Shown piece by piece: positions 33,821 through 42,982 of a DNA stretch of 64,000 bases. Under the pieces are notes generated by a model, which saw only the letters and a list, made by a program, of their open reading frames with translations, made no database searches and was not told the origin of the DNA. This DNA is from Allostella vacuolata (GTDB taxonomy: Bacteria; Pseudomonadota; Alphaproteobacteria; ATCC43930; Allostellaceae), in contig AP019702.1 in assembly GCA_006739055.1 (NCBI GenBank), positions 1,116,501-1,180,500 of the forward strand, written 5' to 3'. The number at the start of each line of letters is the position of its first letter. Position 1 is the stretch's first letter. The position numbers and the translations under genes are program-made.

Positions 33821-33988
33821 TCAGAAGTCGGTGCAGCGCCCCTTATAGTGCCAGTCGCCGTGCCGGGTCGGCTCCGGCCCCTTCGGTCCGCCGATTTCCC
33901 TCGGCATTGCGGGTTCCTTCGGCCGATCGGCTTCAGTCGTCGAAGGGGAGGGCGCAGGGGCGGTCGCGGTCGTGTCGGATTCGCTCAT
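33821..33988 (-). CDS. DUF1674/SdhAF4-type succinate dehydrogenase assembly factor
   Basis: The 55-residue protein ends with the diagnostic DUF1674 block GGPKGPEPTRHGDWHYKGRC-TDF after a disordered Pro/Thr/Ala-rich N-terminus. Homologues (SDHAF4/Sdh8) bind the flavinated SdhA subunit and protect it before complex II assembly. It is divergent from htpX across 132 bases, and DUF1674 genes are frequently found beside htpX and rsmB in this class. Too short for many automated calls, but the C-terminal signature is unambiguous. Confidence 0.9.
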   Translation of the reverse strand: MSESDTTATAPAPSPSTTEADRPKEPAMPREIGGPKGPEPTRHGDWHYKGRCTDF

Positions 33989-34064
33989 GGATGCCAAGAT
34001 AGGCCTTCGCGCGGGGCTGCCAAGGGCCTCCGATTTCTGCCAAAAAGCCCACCCGCGGTAGGGT

Positions 34065-34093
34065 CTTGAAGGGATCGGCGGCGCGGGCCATTT
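34065..34093 (+). promoter_or_regulatory. Sigma-32 (RpoH)-like heat-shock promoter of htpX
   Basis: CTTGAAG (34065-34071) followed after 14 bases by GGCCATTT (34086-34093) resembles the heat-shock consensus CTTGAAA-N14-CCCCATNT, with six of seven and six of eight matches. The -10 element ends 28 bases before the htpX start. HtpX is a heat-shock gene in many proteobacteria, which supports the reading. Confidence 0.6.
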
Positions 34094-34120
34094 CCTCGGT
34101 CGGAGGTGCATATCGAACAA

Positions 34121-35029
34121 ATGAGCAACTATCTGCGCACGGGCGTCCTGATCGCCGCGCTGACCGCGCTGTTCGCCGGTATCGGCTTCCTGATCGGCGG
34201 CCCTCAAGGCATGGTCATCGCGTTCCTCGTCGCCGGGGCGATGAACCTGTTCGCCTACTGGAACTCGGACAAGGTCGTGCTGCGCATGTATGGCGCGACC
34301 GAGGTCGACCGGCAGTCGGCACCCGGCCTCTACAACATCGTCGAGCAGCTCGCTGCCCGGGCCGAGATCCCGATGCCGCGCGTCTACATCATCGAGAACG
34401 ACCAGCCGAACGCCTTCGCGACGGGCCGCAACCCGCAGAACGCCGCGGTCGCCGCGACCACGGGGCTGCTCGACCGCCTGTCGACCGAAGAGATCGCCGG
34501 CGTGATGGCGCACGAGATCGCGCATGTGAAGAACCGCGACACCCTGACCATGACCATCACCGCGACCATCGCCGGCGCCATCGGCATGCTCGCCAACATG
34601 GCGATGTTCATGGGCGGGTCGAGCCATAATGGCGAGAACCGCGGCGTCGGCGTGATCGGCGGCATCGTCCTGATGATCCTGGCGCCGATGGCCGCGGCAC
34701 TGGTACAGATGGCCATCTCCCGCTCGCGCGAGTACGAGGCCGATCGCATCGGCGCGGAGATCGCCGGGCAGCCCCTGTGGCTCGCCTCGGCGCTCGAGAA
34801 CATTCATCGTGCGGCCGACGTGATCCCCAACGAAGATGCCGAACGCAACCCGGCCACCGCCCACATGTTCATCTACAACCCGCTGCATGGCCGCGGCGCC
34901 GACAGCCTGTTCTCGACCCATCCCGCGGTCGAGAACCGGGTCGCCCGGCTGGAGGCGCTGGCCCAGCAGATGGGCGTGCGCCGCGGCCCGGCCCGCGCGG
35001 CCGCCCCGCGCCGTCGTCCCTGGGGCTGA
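34121..35029 (+). CDS. htpX: Membrane zinc metalloprotease HtpX
   Basis: The 302-residue M48 protease has two N-terminal membrane spans (about 8-45), the zinc site HEIAH at residues 131-135, two further spans and the third-ligand motif [13 protein letters not shown]. It degrades misfolded inner-membrane proteins with FtsH. ATG 34121 (MSNYLRTG) is preferred over GTG 34106 because the family begins with MNYLRT-like sequence, although the GGAGG (34102-34106) is then a little far. The Arg/Ala-rich tail is a common alphaproteobacterial extension. Confidence 0.93.
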   Translation: MSNYLRTGVLIAALTALFAGIGFLIGGPQGMVIAFLVAGAMNLFAYWNSDKVVLRMYGATEVDRQSAPGLYNIVEQLAARAEIPMPRVYIIENDQPNAFATGRNPQNAAVAATTGLLDRLSTEEIAGVMAHEIAHVKNRDTLTMTITATIAGAIGMLANMAMFMGGSSHNGENRGVGVIGGIVLMILAPMAAALVQMAISRSREYEADRIGAEIAGQPLWLASALENIHRAADVIPNEDAERNPATAHMFIYNPLHGRGADSLFSTHPAVENRVARLEALAQQMGVRRGPARAAAPRRRPWG

Positions 35030-35056
35030 GCCCCGCGGACCCGACCGGTTCCCGGC

Positions 35057-36391
35057 ATGTTGAGCGCGCCGCAGGCGGCGTCTGCCGGCCTGCCGGCGCG
35101 CCGCGCGGCAGTCGCCGTGCTCTTCGCCGTCCTGGAGCAGCAGCGCCCGCTCGACGAGGCCCTGTCCGAGGGCGCGCTGTCGGCGTTCGACGGCGCCGGG
35201 CCGGTCGAGGGCCGCGACCGCGCCTTCGTCCGCCTGCTGGTGGCGACCGCGCTGCGCCGGCTGGGCGAGATCGACGCGGTGCTGGCGGCCTACCTGACGT
35301 CCCCGCTCGAAGGCGCCGACCCCCGGGCGCGCACCGCGCTGCGCCTGGGCGTGGCGCAGATCGTCCATCTCGGCACGCCGGCCCACGCCGCGGTCTCCGC
35401 CACCGTCGACACGATGGCGGGGCACGGCAGCGCCCGGCTGAAGGGCCTCGTCAACGCGGTCCTGCGCCGGGTCGCGGCCGGCGGCCATGCGCCCCGCGAG
35501 GGGGCGGCCGCGGCGCGCAAGAACACCCCGCAATGGCTGTGGGCGAGCTGGGAGCGCGCCTATGGCGCCGAGGCGGCGACGGCGATCGCGACCGCCCATC
35601 TGGCCGACCCGCCGCTCGACCTGACGGTCAAGGGCGACCCCGGGCAGTGGGCGGCAACGATCGGCGGCCTGGTCCGCCCGACGGGCACGGTCCGAGTCGT
35701 CGATGCCGGGCCGGTCGCCGAGCTGCCCGGCTATGGCGAGGGCGCCTGGTGGGTCCAGGATGCGGCCGCCGCCCTGCCGGTCCGCCTGCTGGGCGACGTG
35801 GCGGGCCAGTCCGTGATCGACCTCTGCGCCGCGCCCGGCGGCAAGACCGCCCAGCTGGCCGCGGCCGGTGCCCGGGTGACCGCTGTCGACCTGTCGCCGC
35901 GGCGCAGCCGGCTCTTGGCCGAGAACCTGGCCCGCCTCGACCTGGCGGCCGAACTGGTGACGGCCGACGCCGTGACCTGGCGCCCGGCCGCACTGGCCGA
36001 CGCGGTGCTGGTCGACGCGCCCTGCTCGGCCACGGGTACCATCCGCCGCCACCCGGACATCCCGTATCTGCGGCGTCGCGACGAGGTCGGGCGATTGACC
36101 GGCTTGCAGGACCGGCTGCTGGCGGCGGCCGTCGAGATGGTGCGGCCGGGCGGCCGGATCGTCTTCGCCACCTGTTCGCTGCAGCCGGAGGAGGGCGGCG
36201 AGCGGATCGCGGCGCTCCTCGCCGGCGGCGCGCCGGTCGCGCTCGATCCGGTGGACCCGGGCGAACTGCCGGGCCTGCCCGAGGCGCTCGGTCCGGACGG
36301 CACCGTCCGCACGCTGCCCGGTTTCTGGGCCGATGCCGGCGGCATGGACGGTTTCTACGCCGCCCGCTTGCGGCGACTCCCCACCAATTGA
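35057..36391 (+). CDS. rsmB: 16S rRNA (cytosine-C5) methyltransferase RsmB (Sun/Fmu)
   Basis: The 444-residue protein joins an N-terminal NusB-like RNA-binding domain (about 10-140) to a SAM-dependent methyltransferase. Motif I is [21 protein letters not shown]; the two catalytic-region cysteines are in [16 protein letters not shown] and [13 protein letters not shown]. It makes m5C967 of 16S rRNA. It follows htpX by 27 bases and precedes rpe by 11, probably one transcription unit. The NusB-part spacing is normal, with no truncation. Confidence 0.93.
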   Translation: MLSAPQAASAGLPARRAAVAVLFAVLEQQRPLDEALSEGALSAFDGAGPVEGRDRAFVRLLVATALRRLGEIDAVLAAYLTSPLEGADPRARTALRLGVAQIVHLGTPAHAAVSATVDTMAGHGSARLKGLVNAVLRRVAAGGHAPREGAAAARKNTPQWLWASWERAYGAEAATAIATAHLADPPLDLTVKGDPGQWAATIGGLVRPTGTVRVVDAGPVAELPGYGEGAWWVQDAAAALPVRLLGDVAGQSVIDLCAAPGGKTAQLAAAGARVTAVDLSPRRSRLLAENLARLDLAAELVTADAVTWRPAALADAVLVDAPCSATGTIRRHPDIPYLRRRDEVGRLTGLQDRLLAAAVEMVRPGGRIVFATCSLQPEEGGERIAALLAGGAPVALDPVDPGELPGLPEALGPDGTVRTLPGFWADAGGMDGFYAARLRRLPTN

Positions 36392-36402
36392 TAGGTAGCG
36401 GT

Positions 36403-37068
36403 ATGCGGCAGCGGGTGCGCATCGCACCGTCGATCCTCTCGGCGGATTTCGCGCGTCTCGGCGACGAGGTGCGGGCCATGGAGGCCGCAGGGGCGGATCT
36501 GATCCACATCGACGTCATGGACGGGCACTATGTGCCCAACCTGACGATCGGGCCGGGCGTGGTCCGGGCGCTGCGGCCGCTCAGCCGGCTGCCCTTCGAC
36601 GTCCATCTGATGTGCAGTCCGGTAGACGGGCTGCTGCCGGCCTTCGCCGAGGCGGGGGCCGATATCCTGACGGTGCACCCGGATGCGGGGCCGCACACCC
36701 ACCGGACCGTCCAGCTCATCCACCAGCTCGGCCGCAAGGCGGGGATCGCGCTCAACCCGGGCACGCCGGTGGAGGCGCTCGACTATCTGTGGGGCGACAT
36801 CGACCTGGTGCTGGTGATGTCGGTCAATCCCGGCTTCGGCGGCCAGGCGTTCATCCCCGGGCAGCTCGACAAGATCCGCGCGGTACGTGCCCGCATCGAC
36901 GCAGGCGGGCGGCCGATCGACCTGGAGGTCGACGGCGGCGTCAACGTGGAGACGGCGCGGCAGTGCGTGGAGGCCGGCGCCGACATGCTGGTCGCCGGCA
37001 CCGCCTCCTTCACCGGCGGGCCGGACGCCTATGCCGGCAACATCGCGCGCCTGAAGGGTACGGGCTAG
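36403..37068 (+). CDS. rpe: Ribulose-phosphate 3-epimerase
   Basis: The 221-residue TIM-barrel enzyme has [17 protein letters not shown], the catalytic Asp in [37 protein letters not shown] and DGGVNVETA. It interconverts ribulose-5-P and xylulose-5-P in the pentose phosphate or Calvin pathway. ATG 36403 begins 11 bases after rsmB and gives the standard length. The next gene follows after two bases. Confidence 0.95.
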   Translation: MRQRVRIAPSILSADFARLGDEVRAMEAAGADLIHIDVMDGHYVPNLTIGPGVVRALRPLSRLPFDVHLMCSPVDGLLPAFAEAGADILTVHPDAGPHTHRTVQLIHQLGRKAGIALNPGTPVEALDYLWGDIDLVLVMSVNPGFGGQAFIPGQLDKIRAVRARIDAGGRPIDLEVDGGVNVETARQCVEAGADMLVAGTASFTGGPDAYAGNIARLKGTG

Positions 37069-37070
37069 CC

Positions 37071-38735
37071 ATGGCGACAGTGGGGACGGTGCCCGGACCG
37101 GGCGGCGGCGCTTCGCGTTGGGCGCGGCGCCTGGGTCGATCCGTCGCCACGACGCTGTTCGACAGCCCGACCTATCGCTGGACCCTGGTCGGGTCCAAGT
37201 CGCGGTCGGTCGCCCGGCTGCCGGTCGATCCCTGGCCCGGCGATCCGATCCTGGGTGGCTACATCCTCCAGGGCGAGCTGCGGGTGGCCGGCGACCGGGT
37301 GCGGACCGAGGGCATGTGGCGGATGGCCGTCCTGCCGACCTCGACGCTGGCCGCCATGCACGGCTTCCGCTGGATGCGCGACCTGCGCGCGCTCGGCACC
37401 CCGGCGGCGGCGGCCAAGGCCCGCCAGTTCGTCGACGAATGGCTGGCGATTCCGCCTCTGTGGCAGCCGATCCCCTGGCGCAGCGACGTGCTGGGCGAGC
37501 GGCTCTTCGCCCTGCTGGCCCATGCCGACTGGTTCGCCGGCAGCTCGGACCCGGCCTTCGACCGCCGCCTGCTCGACGGCATCGCCACCGGCTGCCGCCA
37601 TCTCGGCCGGGTCGCCGGCTGGGAGCTGGACGGCGAGGGCTGCATCGCCGCCGCCAAGGGCCTGGTCGCGGTCGGCACCTCGCTGGTCGGTGCCGAAGGG
37701 CAGGTCCGGCGCGCGCTCAACATCCTGCAGCGCGAGCTGCCGCGCCAGATCGCGGCGGACGGCGGCCATCTGTCGCGCAACCCCGCCGCCCAGGGCCGGG
37801 TCCTGGCCCACCTGGTCGAGATCCGCGGCGCGCTGGCCGGGGCGCGCCACCCGATCCCCGACAGCCTGACCCAGGCGATCGATCGGGCGGCCCCGCTGAT
37901 GCGCTTCTTCCGCCATGGCGACGGCGGGCTGGCGCTGTTCAACGGCAGCCGCGAGGGCGATCCGAAATGGATCGACACCCTGCTGACCCACGCCGACGCC
38001 AAGGGCCGTCCGCCCGTCAGCGCCCCGCATACCGGCTTCCAGCGCATGGTGGCCGACCGCTCGCTGGCGATCGTCGACACCGGCCACCCGCCGCCGCGCG
38101 GCTTCGACCGCGGCTGCCACGCGGGCCTGTTCTCGTTCGAGTTCTCGATCGGCAAGGAGCGGATGATCGTCAATTGCGGCGCCCATCCGACCGGTGCCGG
38201 CGACTGGGAACTGGCGCAGCGGGCGACGGCGGCCCATTCCACCTTGTCGATCGACGACCGCAACAGCGTCGAGGTGATCCCCGGCCGCGGCGCCGGGCGC
38301 CGGCCGCGCACCATCACCTGCGAGCGGCGCGAGGCCGACGGCGCCACCCTGCTGGAGCTCAGCCACGACGGCTACGCGCCGTCCTTCGGCATCGTCCACC
38401 ACCGCACGCTCTACCTGGCGGCGACCGGCGACGACCTGCGCGGCGAGGACCGCATGGAGGGCGAGGCGGGGCGCCGCTTCGTCATCCGCTTCCACGCCCA
38501 CCCCTCGATGCAGGTGTCGGTGACCCAGGGCGGCACCGCCGCCTTCCTGCGCAGCCAGAGTGGGGTCGGCTGGCGCCTGCGCGCGTCGGGCGCGGTCGTC
38601 AGCCTCGCCGACAGCGTCTATCTGGGCGGGCGCGGCGACCCGCGGCGCAGCCAGCAGATCCTCCTCAGCGGCGAAACCGGCCCGGGCGGCGCCAAGGTCA
38701 AGTGGGCCTTGCAGCGCGAGGATCGCAGGGGTTGA
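37071..38735 (+). CDS. Heparinase II/III-like protein
   Basis: The 554-residue protein has an alpha/alpha-toroid N-terminal part (about 90-330) and a beta-sandwich heparinase II/III C-terminal part (GFDRGCHAGLFSFEFSIGKERMIVNCG; AHSTLSIDDRNSVEVIP). No signal peptide is visible. Relatives are conserved in Alphaproteobacteria next to rsmB/rpe and purH, where their real role, perhaps envelope polysaccharide turnover, is unproven. It starts two bases after the rpe stop. The downstream DNA is a repeat nest rather than the expected purH. Confidence 0.88.
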   Translation: MATVGTVPGPGGGASRWARRLGRSVATTLFDSPTYRWTLVGSKSRSVARLPVDPWPGDPILGGYILQGELRVAGDRVRTEGMWRMAVLPTSTLAAMHGFRWMRDLRALGTPAAAAKARQFVDEWLAIPPLWQPIPWRSDVLGERLFALLAHADWFAGSSDPAFDRRLLDGIATGCRHLGRVAGWELDGEGCIAAAKGLVAVGTSLVGAEGQVRRALNILQRELPRQIAADGGHLSRNPAAQGRVLAHLVEIRGALAGARHPIPDSLTQAIDRAAPLMRFFRHGDGGLALFNGSREGDPKWIDTLLTHADAKGRPPVSAPHTGFQRMVADRSLAIVDTGHPPPRGFDRGCHAGLFSFEFSIGKERMIVNCGAHPTGAGDWELAQRATAAHSTLSIDDRNSVEVIPGRGAGRRPRTITCERREADGATLLELSHDGYAPSFGIVHHRTLYLAATGDDLRGEDRMEGEAGRRFVIRFHAHPSMQVSVTQGGTAAFLRSQSGVGWRLRASGAVVSLADSVYLGGRGDPRRSQQILLSGETGPGGAKVKWALQREDRRG

Positions 38736-38827
38736 TGCCGGCCTCGACCGGGCTCGGGATGAGTTCGCGCCGGCTGGCACGACCGACCGCGAACGAAACC
38801 GCCGGCGGCCGTCGACAGGAGTGCTGG

Positions 38828-38951
38828 CCGTCGGTCAAAGCGTCCCTCGACTTCGCTCGGGATGAGGAGATTGTCCTTTTCCCAGAAGCGTTTGCGCCGA
38901 TGGAGAGGTTCCCTCATCCCGAGCGAAGTCGAGGGACGCTACGACCGACGG
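38828..38951. repeat. Palindromic repeat pair (REP/BIME-like), copy 1
   Basis: Arms 38839-38867 and 38912-38940 are perfect 29-bp reverse complements. With two mismatched bases the pairing extends to 38828-38867 and 38912-38951. The 44-base middle could form the loop. The arm starts AGCGTCCCTCGA, has the centre CTTCGCT and ends CGGGATGAGG. A related pair occurs at 44071-44169. Confidence 0.9.
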
Positions 38952-39018
38952 GCAATGCCCGGTTTCTATCCAGGGGATCTCTCGATCGGCACAGACGCTT
39001 GTGGAGATAAGAAGCTCT

Positions 39019-39046
39019 CCTCATCCCGAGCGCAGTCGAGGGACGC
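39019..39046. repeat. Single arm of the palindromic repeat family
   Basis: On the minus strand this 28-base arm reads GCGTCCCTCGACTGCGCTCG and then GGATGAGG, the left-type end of the family with the variable centre CTGCGCT. It has no adjacent partner arm. A more diverged copy with centre CCGGGCT lies at 38742-38763. Confidence 0.8.
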
Positions 39047-39100
39047 CTTGACCGGTGGCCGGCGCGCCGGCCGAAGGGCCGCGCCCGGTTTGCGTCTGGC

Positions 39101-40096
39101 ATGATGCAAGCCCTTTCCGCGGTCCCCCCCTATCTGCTGGTCCTGGCCGTCGCGGTCGGCCTGCTCTCCTGGTTTGCGACCGGGCGGGTGACCGGATGGC
39201 TGCGGCGCCGGGCGATCCTCGACCGGCCCAACGACCGGTCCTCCCATGCCGTGCCGACGCCGCGCGGCGGCGGGCTGGGGCTCCTGCCGCCCTTGCTCGC
39301 GGGCTGGCTGCTGCTGGCGCTGCTCCTCGGCCCGGACCGCCTGATGCTCGGCATGGCGGCGGGCGCCCTGCTGCTGGCGCTGGTCTCTTGGCGCGATGAT
39401 CGCGGCGGCCTGCCGGTCCGGGTGCGGCTCCTGGTGCAGCTGGCGGCGGTGGTGCCGATGGTGCTGCTGCTGCCCGGGCCCGTCGCCCAGGGCTGGCTGC
39501 CGGGCTGGCTCGACGGCGTGCTGGCCGCCCTGGCCTGGATCTGGTTCGTCAATCTCTACAACTTCATGGATGGCATCGACGGCATCAGCGGTGTCGAGAC
39601 GGTGGCGGTCGGCGGCGGGCTGGCGATCCTGTCCCTGCTGGTTGGGCCGGCCGACGAGGCGGGGTTCGGACTGCTGCTGGCGGCCGCCGCCGCCGGGTTC
39701 CTCGCCTGGAACTGGCATCCGGCCCGGGTCTTCCTGGGGGATGTCGGCAGCGTGCCGCTGGGCTACCTGGCGGGCGGTCTGCTGCTGGCGCTGGCCGGCG
39801 CCGGCCACTGGGCGGCCGCCCTGATCCTGCCGCTCTACTACCTGGCCGACGCGACCCTGACCCTGCTGCGGCGCCTCGTCCGCGGCGAGGCGGTATGGCG
39901 TGCCCATCGCGAGCATTTCTACCAGCGCGCGGTGCAGGGCGGCCTGTCCCATGCGGCGGTGGCCCTCCGAGTCGCCGCGGCGGACCTGCTGCTGGTCGGC
40001 TGCGCCGTCTGGTCGCTGGCCGCCCCCTGGCCGGCGCTGGCGCTGGCGGCCCTGGTCACCGTCGCGCTGCTGGTCGAGCTGGGGCGCCGGCGATGA
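39101..40096 (+). CDS. MraY/WecA-family polyprenyl-phosphate sugar-1-phosphate transferase (WbpL/WreU-like)
   Basis: The 331-residue protein has about ten membrane spans and the family's cytoplasmic motifs: RRAILDRPNDRSSHAVPTPR, FVNLYNFMDGIDGISG with the catalytic Asp pair, FLGDVGSVPLGY and WRAHREHFYQRAV (the His-rich loop typical of bacterial WecA/WbpL enzymes). It transfers a UDP-activated amino-sugar-1-phosphate to undecaprenyl phosphate to start a glycan. Its stop overlaps the next ATG (ATGA). The downstream epimerase and dehydratase genes suggest a UDP-QuiNAc or FucNAc donor. Confidence 0.9.
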   Translation: MMQALSAVPPYLLVLAVAVGLLSWFATGRVTGWLRRRAILDRPNDRSSHAVPTPRGGGLGLLPPLLAGWLLLALLLGPDRLMLGMAAGALLLALVSWRDDRGGLPVRVRLLVQLAAVVPMVLLLPGPVAQGWLPGWLDGVLAALAWIWFVNLYNFMDGIDGISGVETVAVGGGLAILSLLVGPADEAGFGLLLAAAAAGFLAWNWHPARVFLGDVGSVPLGYLAGGLLLALAGAGHWAAALILPLYYLADATLTLLRRLVRGEAVWRAHREHFYQRAVQGGLSHAAVALRVAAADLLLVGCAVWSLAAPWPALALAALVTVALLVELGRRR

Positions 40097-41016
40097 GGGT
40101 GCTGGTCACCGGCGCGTCCGGCTTCGTCGGCCAAGCGGTCGCGGCCCGCCTGCTGGCATCGGGCCATCAGGTGGCAGCCGCCGTCCGCCGGCCGGGCGAC
40201 GCGCCGACCGGCACCGCGGCGCAGGTCATCGGCGACCTGGCGGGTCCGGTCGACTGGTCGGCCGCGTTGCGCGGGATCGACGCGGTCGCCCATCTGGCGG
40301 CCCGGGTCCATGTGATGCGCGACCGCGCGGCCGACCCGGAGGCGGCCTTCGCCGCGGTCAACGAGACGGCGACGCGCGACCTCGCAGCCGCCGCCCTGGC
40401 GGCCGGGGTTCGCCGCTTCGTCTTCCTCAGCACGGTCAAGGTGCTGGGCGAGCGGACCGCCCCCGGCCGGCCGTTCCGCGACGGCGACCCGGCCCGGCCG
40501 GAGGATGCGTACGGACGATCCAAGCTGGCGGCCGAGGAGGCCCTGGCGGCGATGCCCGGGCTGGAGCCGGTGGTGCTGCGCCCGCCGCTGGTCTATGGCC
40601 CCGGCGTGCGCGCCAACCTGCGCGCGCTGGCCCGGCTTGCCCGATCCGGCCTGCCGCTGCCGTTCGGCAGGCTCGCCAACAGGCGGAGTCTGGTCGGCGT
40701 CTCCAACCTGGCGGCCGCCGTCGAGCTCTGTCTGTCCCATCCCGATGCGCCGGGGCGCCGCCTGCTGGTGGCCGACTGGCATCCGACCACGGCCGAGCTG
40801 GCCGCGGCGCTGGCCCGGGCGGCCGGCCGGCGCCCGCTGCTGCTGCCGGTGCCGGCGGCGGTCTTCCGGCTGGCGGCCCGGCTCGGCGGCGCCGCGGCGA
40901 TCGCTCGACTGACCCAGCCGCTGGAGCTCGACCCGGCCGGGCTGGCGGCACTCGGCTGGCGCCCGGCGGTGGAGCCGGCGGCGGAGCTGGCGGCGTTGAT
41001 GGCGGCGCTCGGGTGA
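40093..41016 (+). CDS. NAD-dependent epimerase/reductase (WbpV/WreQ-like)
   Basis: The 307-residue SDR protein has the nucleotide-binding VLVTGASGFVGQAVAARLL, the FLSTVKVLGE strand, the catalytic YGRSKLAAEEAL (Tyr-x3-Lys) and LRPPLVYGPGVRANL. It resembles the reductases that convert UDP-4-keto-6-deoxy-GlcNAc to UDP-QuiNAc. The ATG overlaps the preceding transferase stop, and the big dehydratase gene follows 37 bases after. Sugar specificity is inferred from the neighbours. Confidence 0.85.
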   Translation: MRVLVTGASGFVGQAVAARLLASGHQVAAAVRRPGDAPTGTAAQVIGDLAGPVDWSAALRGIDAVAHLAARVHVMRDRAADPEAAFAAVNETATRDLAAAALAAGVRRFVFLSTVKVLGERTAPGRPFRDGDPARPEDAYGRSKLAAEEALAAMPGLEPVVLRPPLVYGPGVRANLRALARLARSGLPLPFGRLANRRSLVGVSNLAAAVELCLSHPDAPGRRLLVADWHPTTAELAAALARAAGRRPLLLPVPAAVFRLAARLGGAAAIARLTQPLELDPAGLAALGWRPAVEPAAELAALMAALG

Positions 41017-41053
41017 TGCCGGCCGACCGGCCGTGCTAGGATCGCTTCGCATC

Positions 41054-42982
41054 ATGACTCGCCTGAACATCCGCGCGCTGGTCGCCTATGCCCACGACAT
41101 CGGCATGGCGGCCCTGTCCTTCCCCATCGCGCTCTACCTGCGGATGGGGGCGGACGGGTTCGCCCAGTATCCGGTCGAGTATCTGCTCGCCCACTCCGCC
41201 GCACTGGCGGCGGTGTGCGGCGTGGTCTCGTGGATGACCGGGCTCTATCGCGGCATCTGGCGCTACGCCTCGCTCGACGACATGCTGGCGATCGGCCGGG
41301 CGGTGACGATCACCATCGTCGTCTTCACCGTGCTGGTCTTCATCGCCACCCGGCTGGAGCTGCTGCCGCGCTCCAGCATCGTCATCAACTGGTTCGTGCT
41401 GGGGGCGATGCTGGCCGGCCCGCGGGCCCTCTACCGGGTCCTAAAGGACGGCCGTCTCGACACGGTACTGCGGCGCGAGGGTGGGGCGGACGCGATCCGT
41501 CGCATCCCCGTGGTGCTGGTCGGCGCCGGCGACCCGGCCGAGACCTTCATCCGCGAGATGGACAGCCGCCGCGACGCGCCGTTCCAGGTTGTGGGCATCC
41601 TCGCCGACCGTGCCGGCCGGGTCGGGCGCGAGATCCGCAAGGTCGACGTCCTGGGTACCATCGACGATTTCCCGGCCGTGCTGCGGCGGCTGACCGAGGC
41701 CGGGCGGCGGCCGCAGCGGCTGATCCTGACCAAGGAGGACATCGACCCGCCGCGCCTCAGCCGGCTCGTCGAGGAGGCGACGGCCGAGGGGCTGACGCTG
41801 GCCCGCCTGCCGCGCCTGACCGACCTGCGCGACGGGGTGGACGATCCCGTGGCCGTCCGCCCGGTCGCCATCGAGGACCTGCTGGGCCGGCCGCAGGCGG
41901 TGCTGGAGCGCGAGCGGATGCGGGCCCTGGTCGGCGGCCGCCGGGTCCTGGTGACGGGGGCGGGGGGCACCATCGGCGGCGAGCTGGTGCGCCAGATCGC
42001 GGCGTTCGGCCCGGCCCACCTGGCGCTGCTCGATGCCAGCGAGTTCAACCTCTACACGATCGACATGGAGATCGCCGAGCGCCACCCGGCCCTGCCGCGC
42101 AGCGCCATCCTGGCTGACGTGCGCGACCGGGTTCGCGTCGAGGCGGCATTCCAGGCGGCGGCGCCGGAACTGGTCTTCCATGCCGGTGCGCTCAAGCATG
42201 TGCCGATGGTCGAGCTGAACCCGCTGGAAGGGGTGATGACCAACGCCGCCGGCACCCGCCACGTCGCCGACGCCTGCCGCGCCACCGGGGTGCTGGCGAT
42301 GGTCCTCATCTCCACCGACAAGGCGGTCAACCCGGTCAACGTGATGGGGGCGACCAAGCGCCTGGCCGAATGCTACTGCCAGTCGCTCGACCTGGTGGAG
42401 CGCCGGCGGGAACGCGGCACCCGCTTCGTCACCGTGCGCTTCGGCAACGTGCTGGGCTCGACCGGCTCGGTGGTGCCGCTCTTCCAGCGCCAGCTCGCCG
42501 CCGGTGGGCCGCTGACCGTCACCCATCCCGACATGACGCGCTATTTCATGACCGTGCGCGAGGCGGTCGAGCTGGTCCTCCAGGCGTCCGTCCTGGGCGT
42601 GGAGGGCACCGAGCCGGCCGGCGAGATCTTCGTGCTCGACATGGGCGAGCCGGTGCGCATCGTCGACCTGGCGCGGCAGATGATCCGCCTGGCCGGGCGC
42701 CGGCCCGACACCGACGTGCGGATCGAATTCGTCGGCCTGCGCCCCGGCGAGAAGCTGACCGAGGAGCTGTTCCACGACGCCGAGGCGCTGATGCCGACGG
42801 CGCACCCGGCGATCCGCCGCGCCGCGCCGCGCACGGTCGATGCCGCCTTCCTGGCCCGCGGCCTGGACGAGATCGCCGAGGCCGCCCGCGCCGGCCGGCC
42901 GGACATGACCCTGGCGCTGCTGCAGCGCCTGGTGCCGGACTTCCGCCCGCAGGTCCCGGAGCGCGCCGCCGCCGGGTTGTAG
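41054..42982 (+). CDS. Membrane-bound nucleotide-sugar 4,6-dehydratase (WbpM/CapD/WreV family)
   Basis: The 642-residue protein has four N-terminal membrane spans (about 10-120), a CoA-binding-like middle domain (about 150-260) and a Polysacc_synt_2 SDR domain. The SDR domain has VLVTGAGGTIGGELVRQI, FHAGALKHVPMVELNP and STDKAVNPVNVMGATKRLAE, in which Met replaces the usual SDR Tyr, as is normal for the WbpM class. It makes UDP-4-keto-6-deoxy-GlcNAc. ATG 41054 is preferred to GTG 41033. Its stop touches the convergent LysR gene with no spacer. Confidence 0.9.
   Translation: MTRLNIRALVAYAHDIGMAALSFPIALYLRMGADGFAQYPVEYLLAHSAALAAVCGVVSWMTGLYRGIWRYASLDDMLAIGRAVTITIVVFTVLVFIATRLELLPRSSIVINWFVLGAMLAGPRALYRVLKDGRLDTVLRREGGADAIRRIPVVLVGAGDPAETFIREMDSRRDAPFQVVGILADRAGRVGREIRKVDVLGTIDDFPAVLRRLTEAGRRPQRLILTKEDIDPPRLSRLVEEATAEGLTLARLPRLTDLRDGVDDPVAVRPVAIEDLLGRPQAVLERERMRALVGGRRVLVTGAGGTIGGELVRQIAAFGPAHLALLDASEFNLYTIDMEIAERHPALPRSAILADVRDRVRVEAAFQAAAPELVFHAGALKHVPMVELNPLEGVMTNAAGTRHVADACRATGVLAMVLISTDKAVNPVNVMGATKRLAECYCQSLDLVERRRERGTRFVTVRFGNVLGSTGSVVPLFQRQLAAGGPLTVTHPDMTRYFMTVREAVELVLQASVLGVEGTEPAGEIFVLDMGEPVRIVDLARQMIRLAGRRPDTDVRIEFVGLRPGEKLTEELFHDAEALMPTAHPAIRRAAPRTVDAAFLARGLDEIAEAARAGRPDMTLALLQRLVPDFRPQVPERAAAGL

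Larger units (their letters stand above)
38736..39100. other. 365-bp intergenic region filled by palindromic repeats
   Basis: No gene is supported between the heparinase-like stop and the glycosyltransferase ATG. The space holds one long inverted pair (38828-38951), a divergent partial copy (38742-38763) and a further single arm (39019-39046) of the same repeat family, and no recognisable promoter. Confidence 0.75.

Noticed and set aside
34777-36402. An upstream extension of rpe through htpX and rsmB
   Set aside because: The frame is open by base composition only; ATG 36403 gives the family length and start motif.
38736-39100. Short frames in the repeat nest between 38.7 and 39.1 kb
   Set aside because: They run through the palindromic arms and share no feature with known proteins; treated as non-coding repeat DNA.
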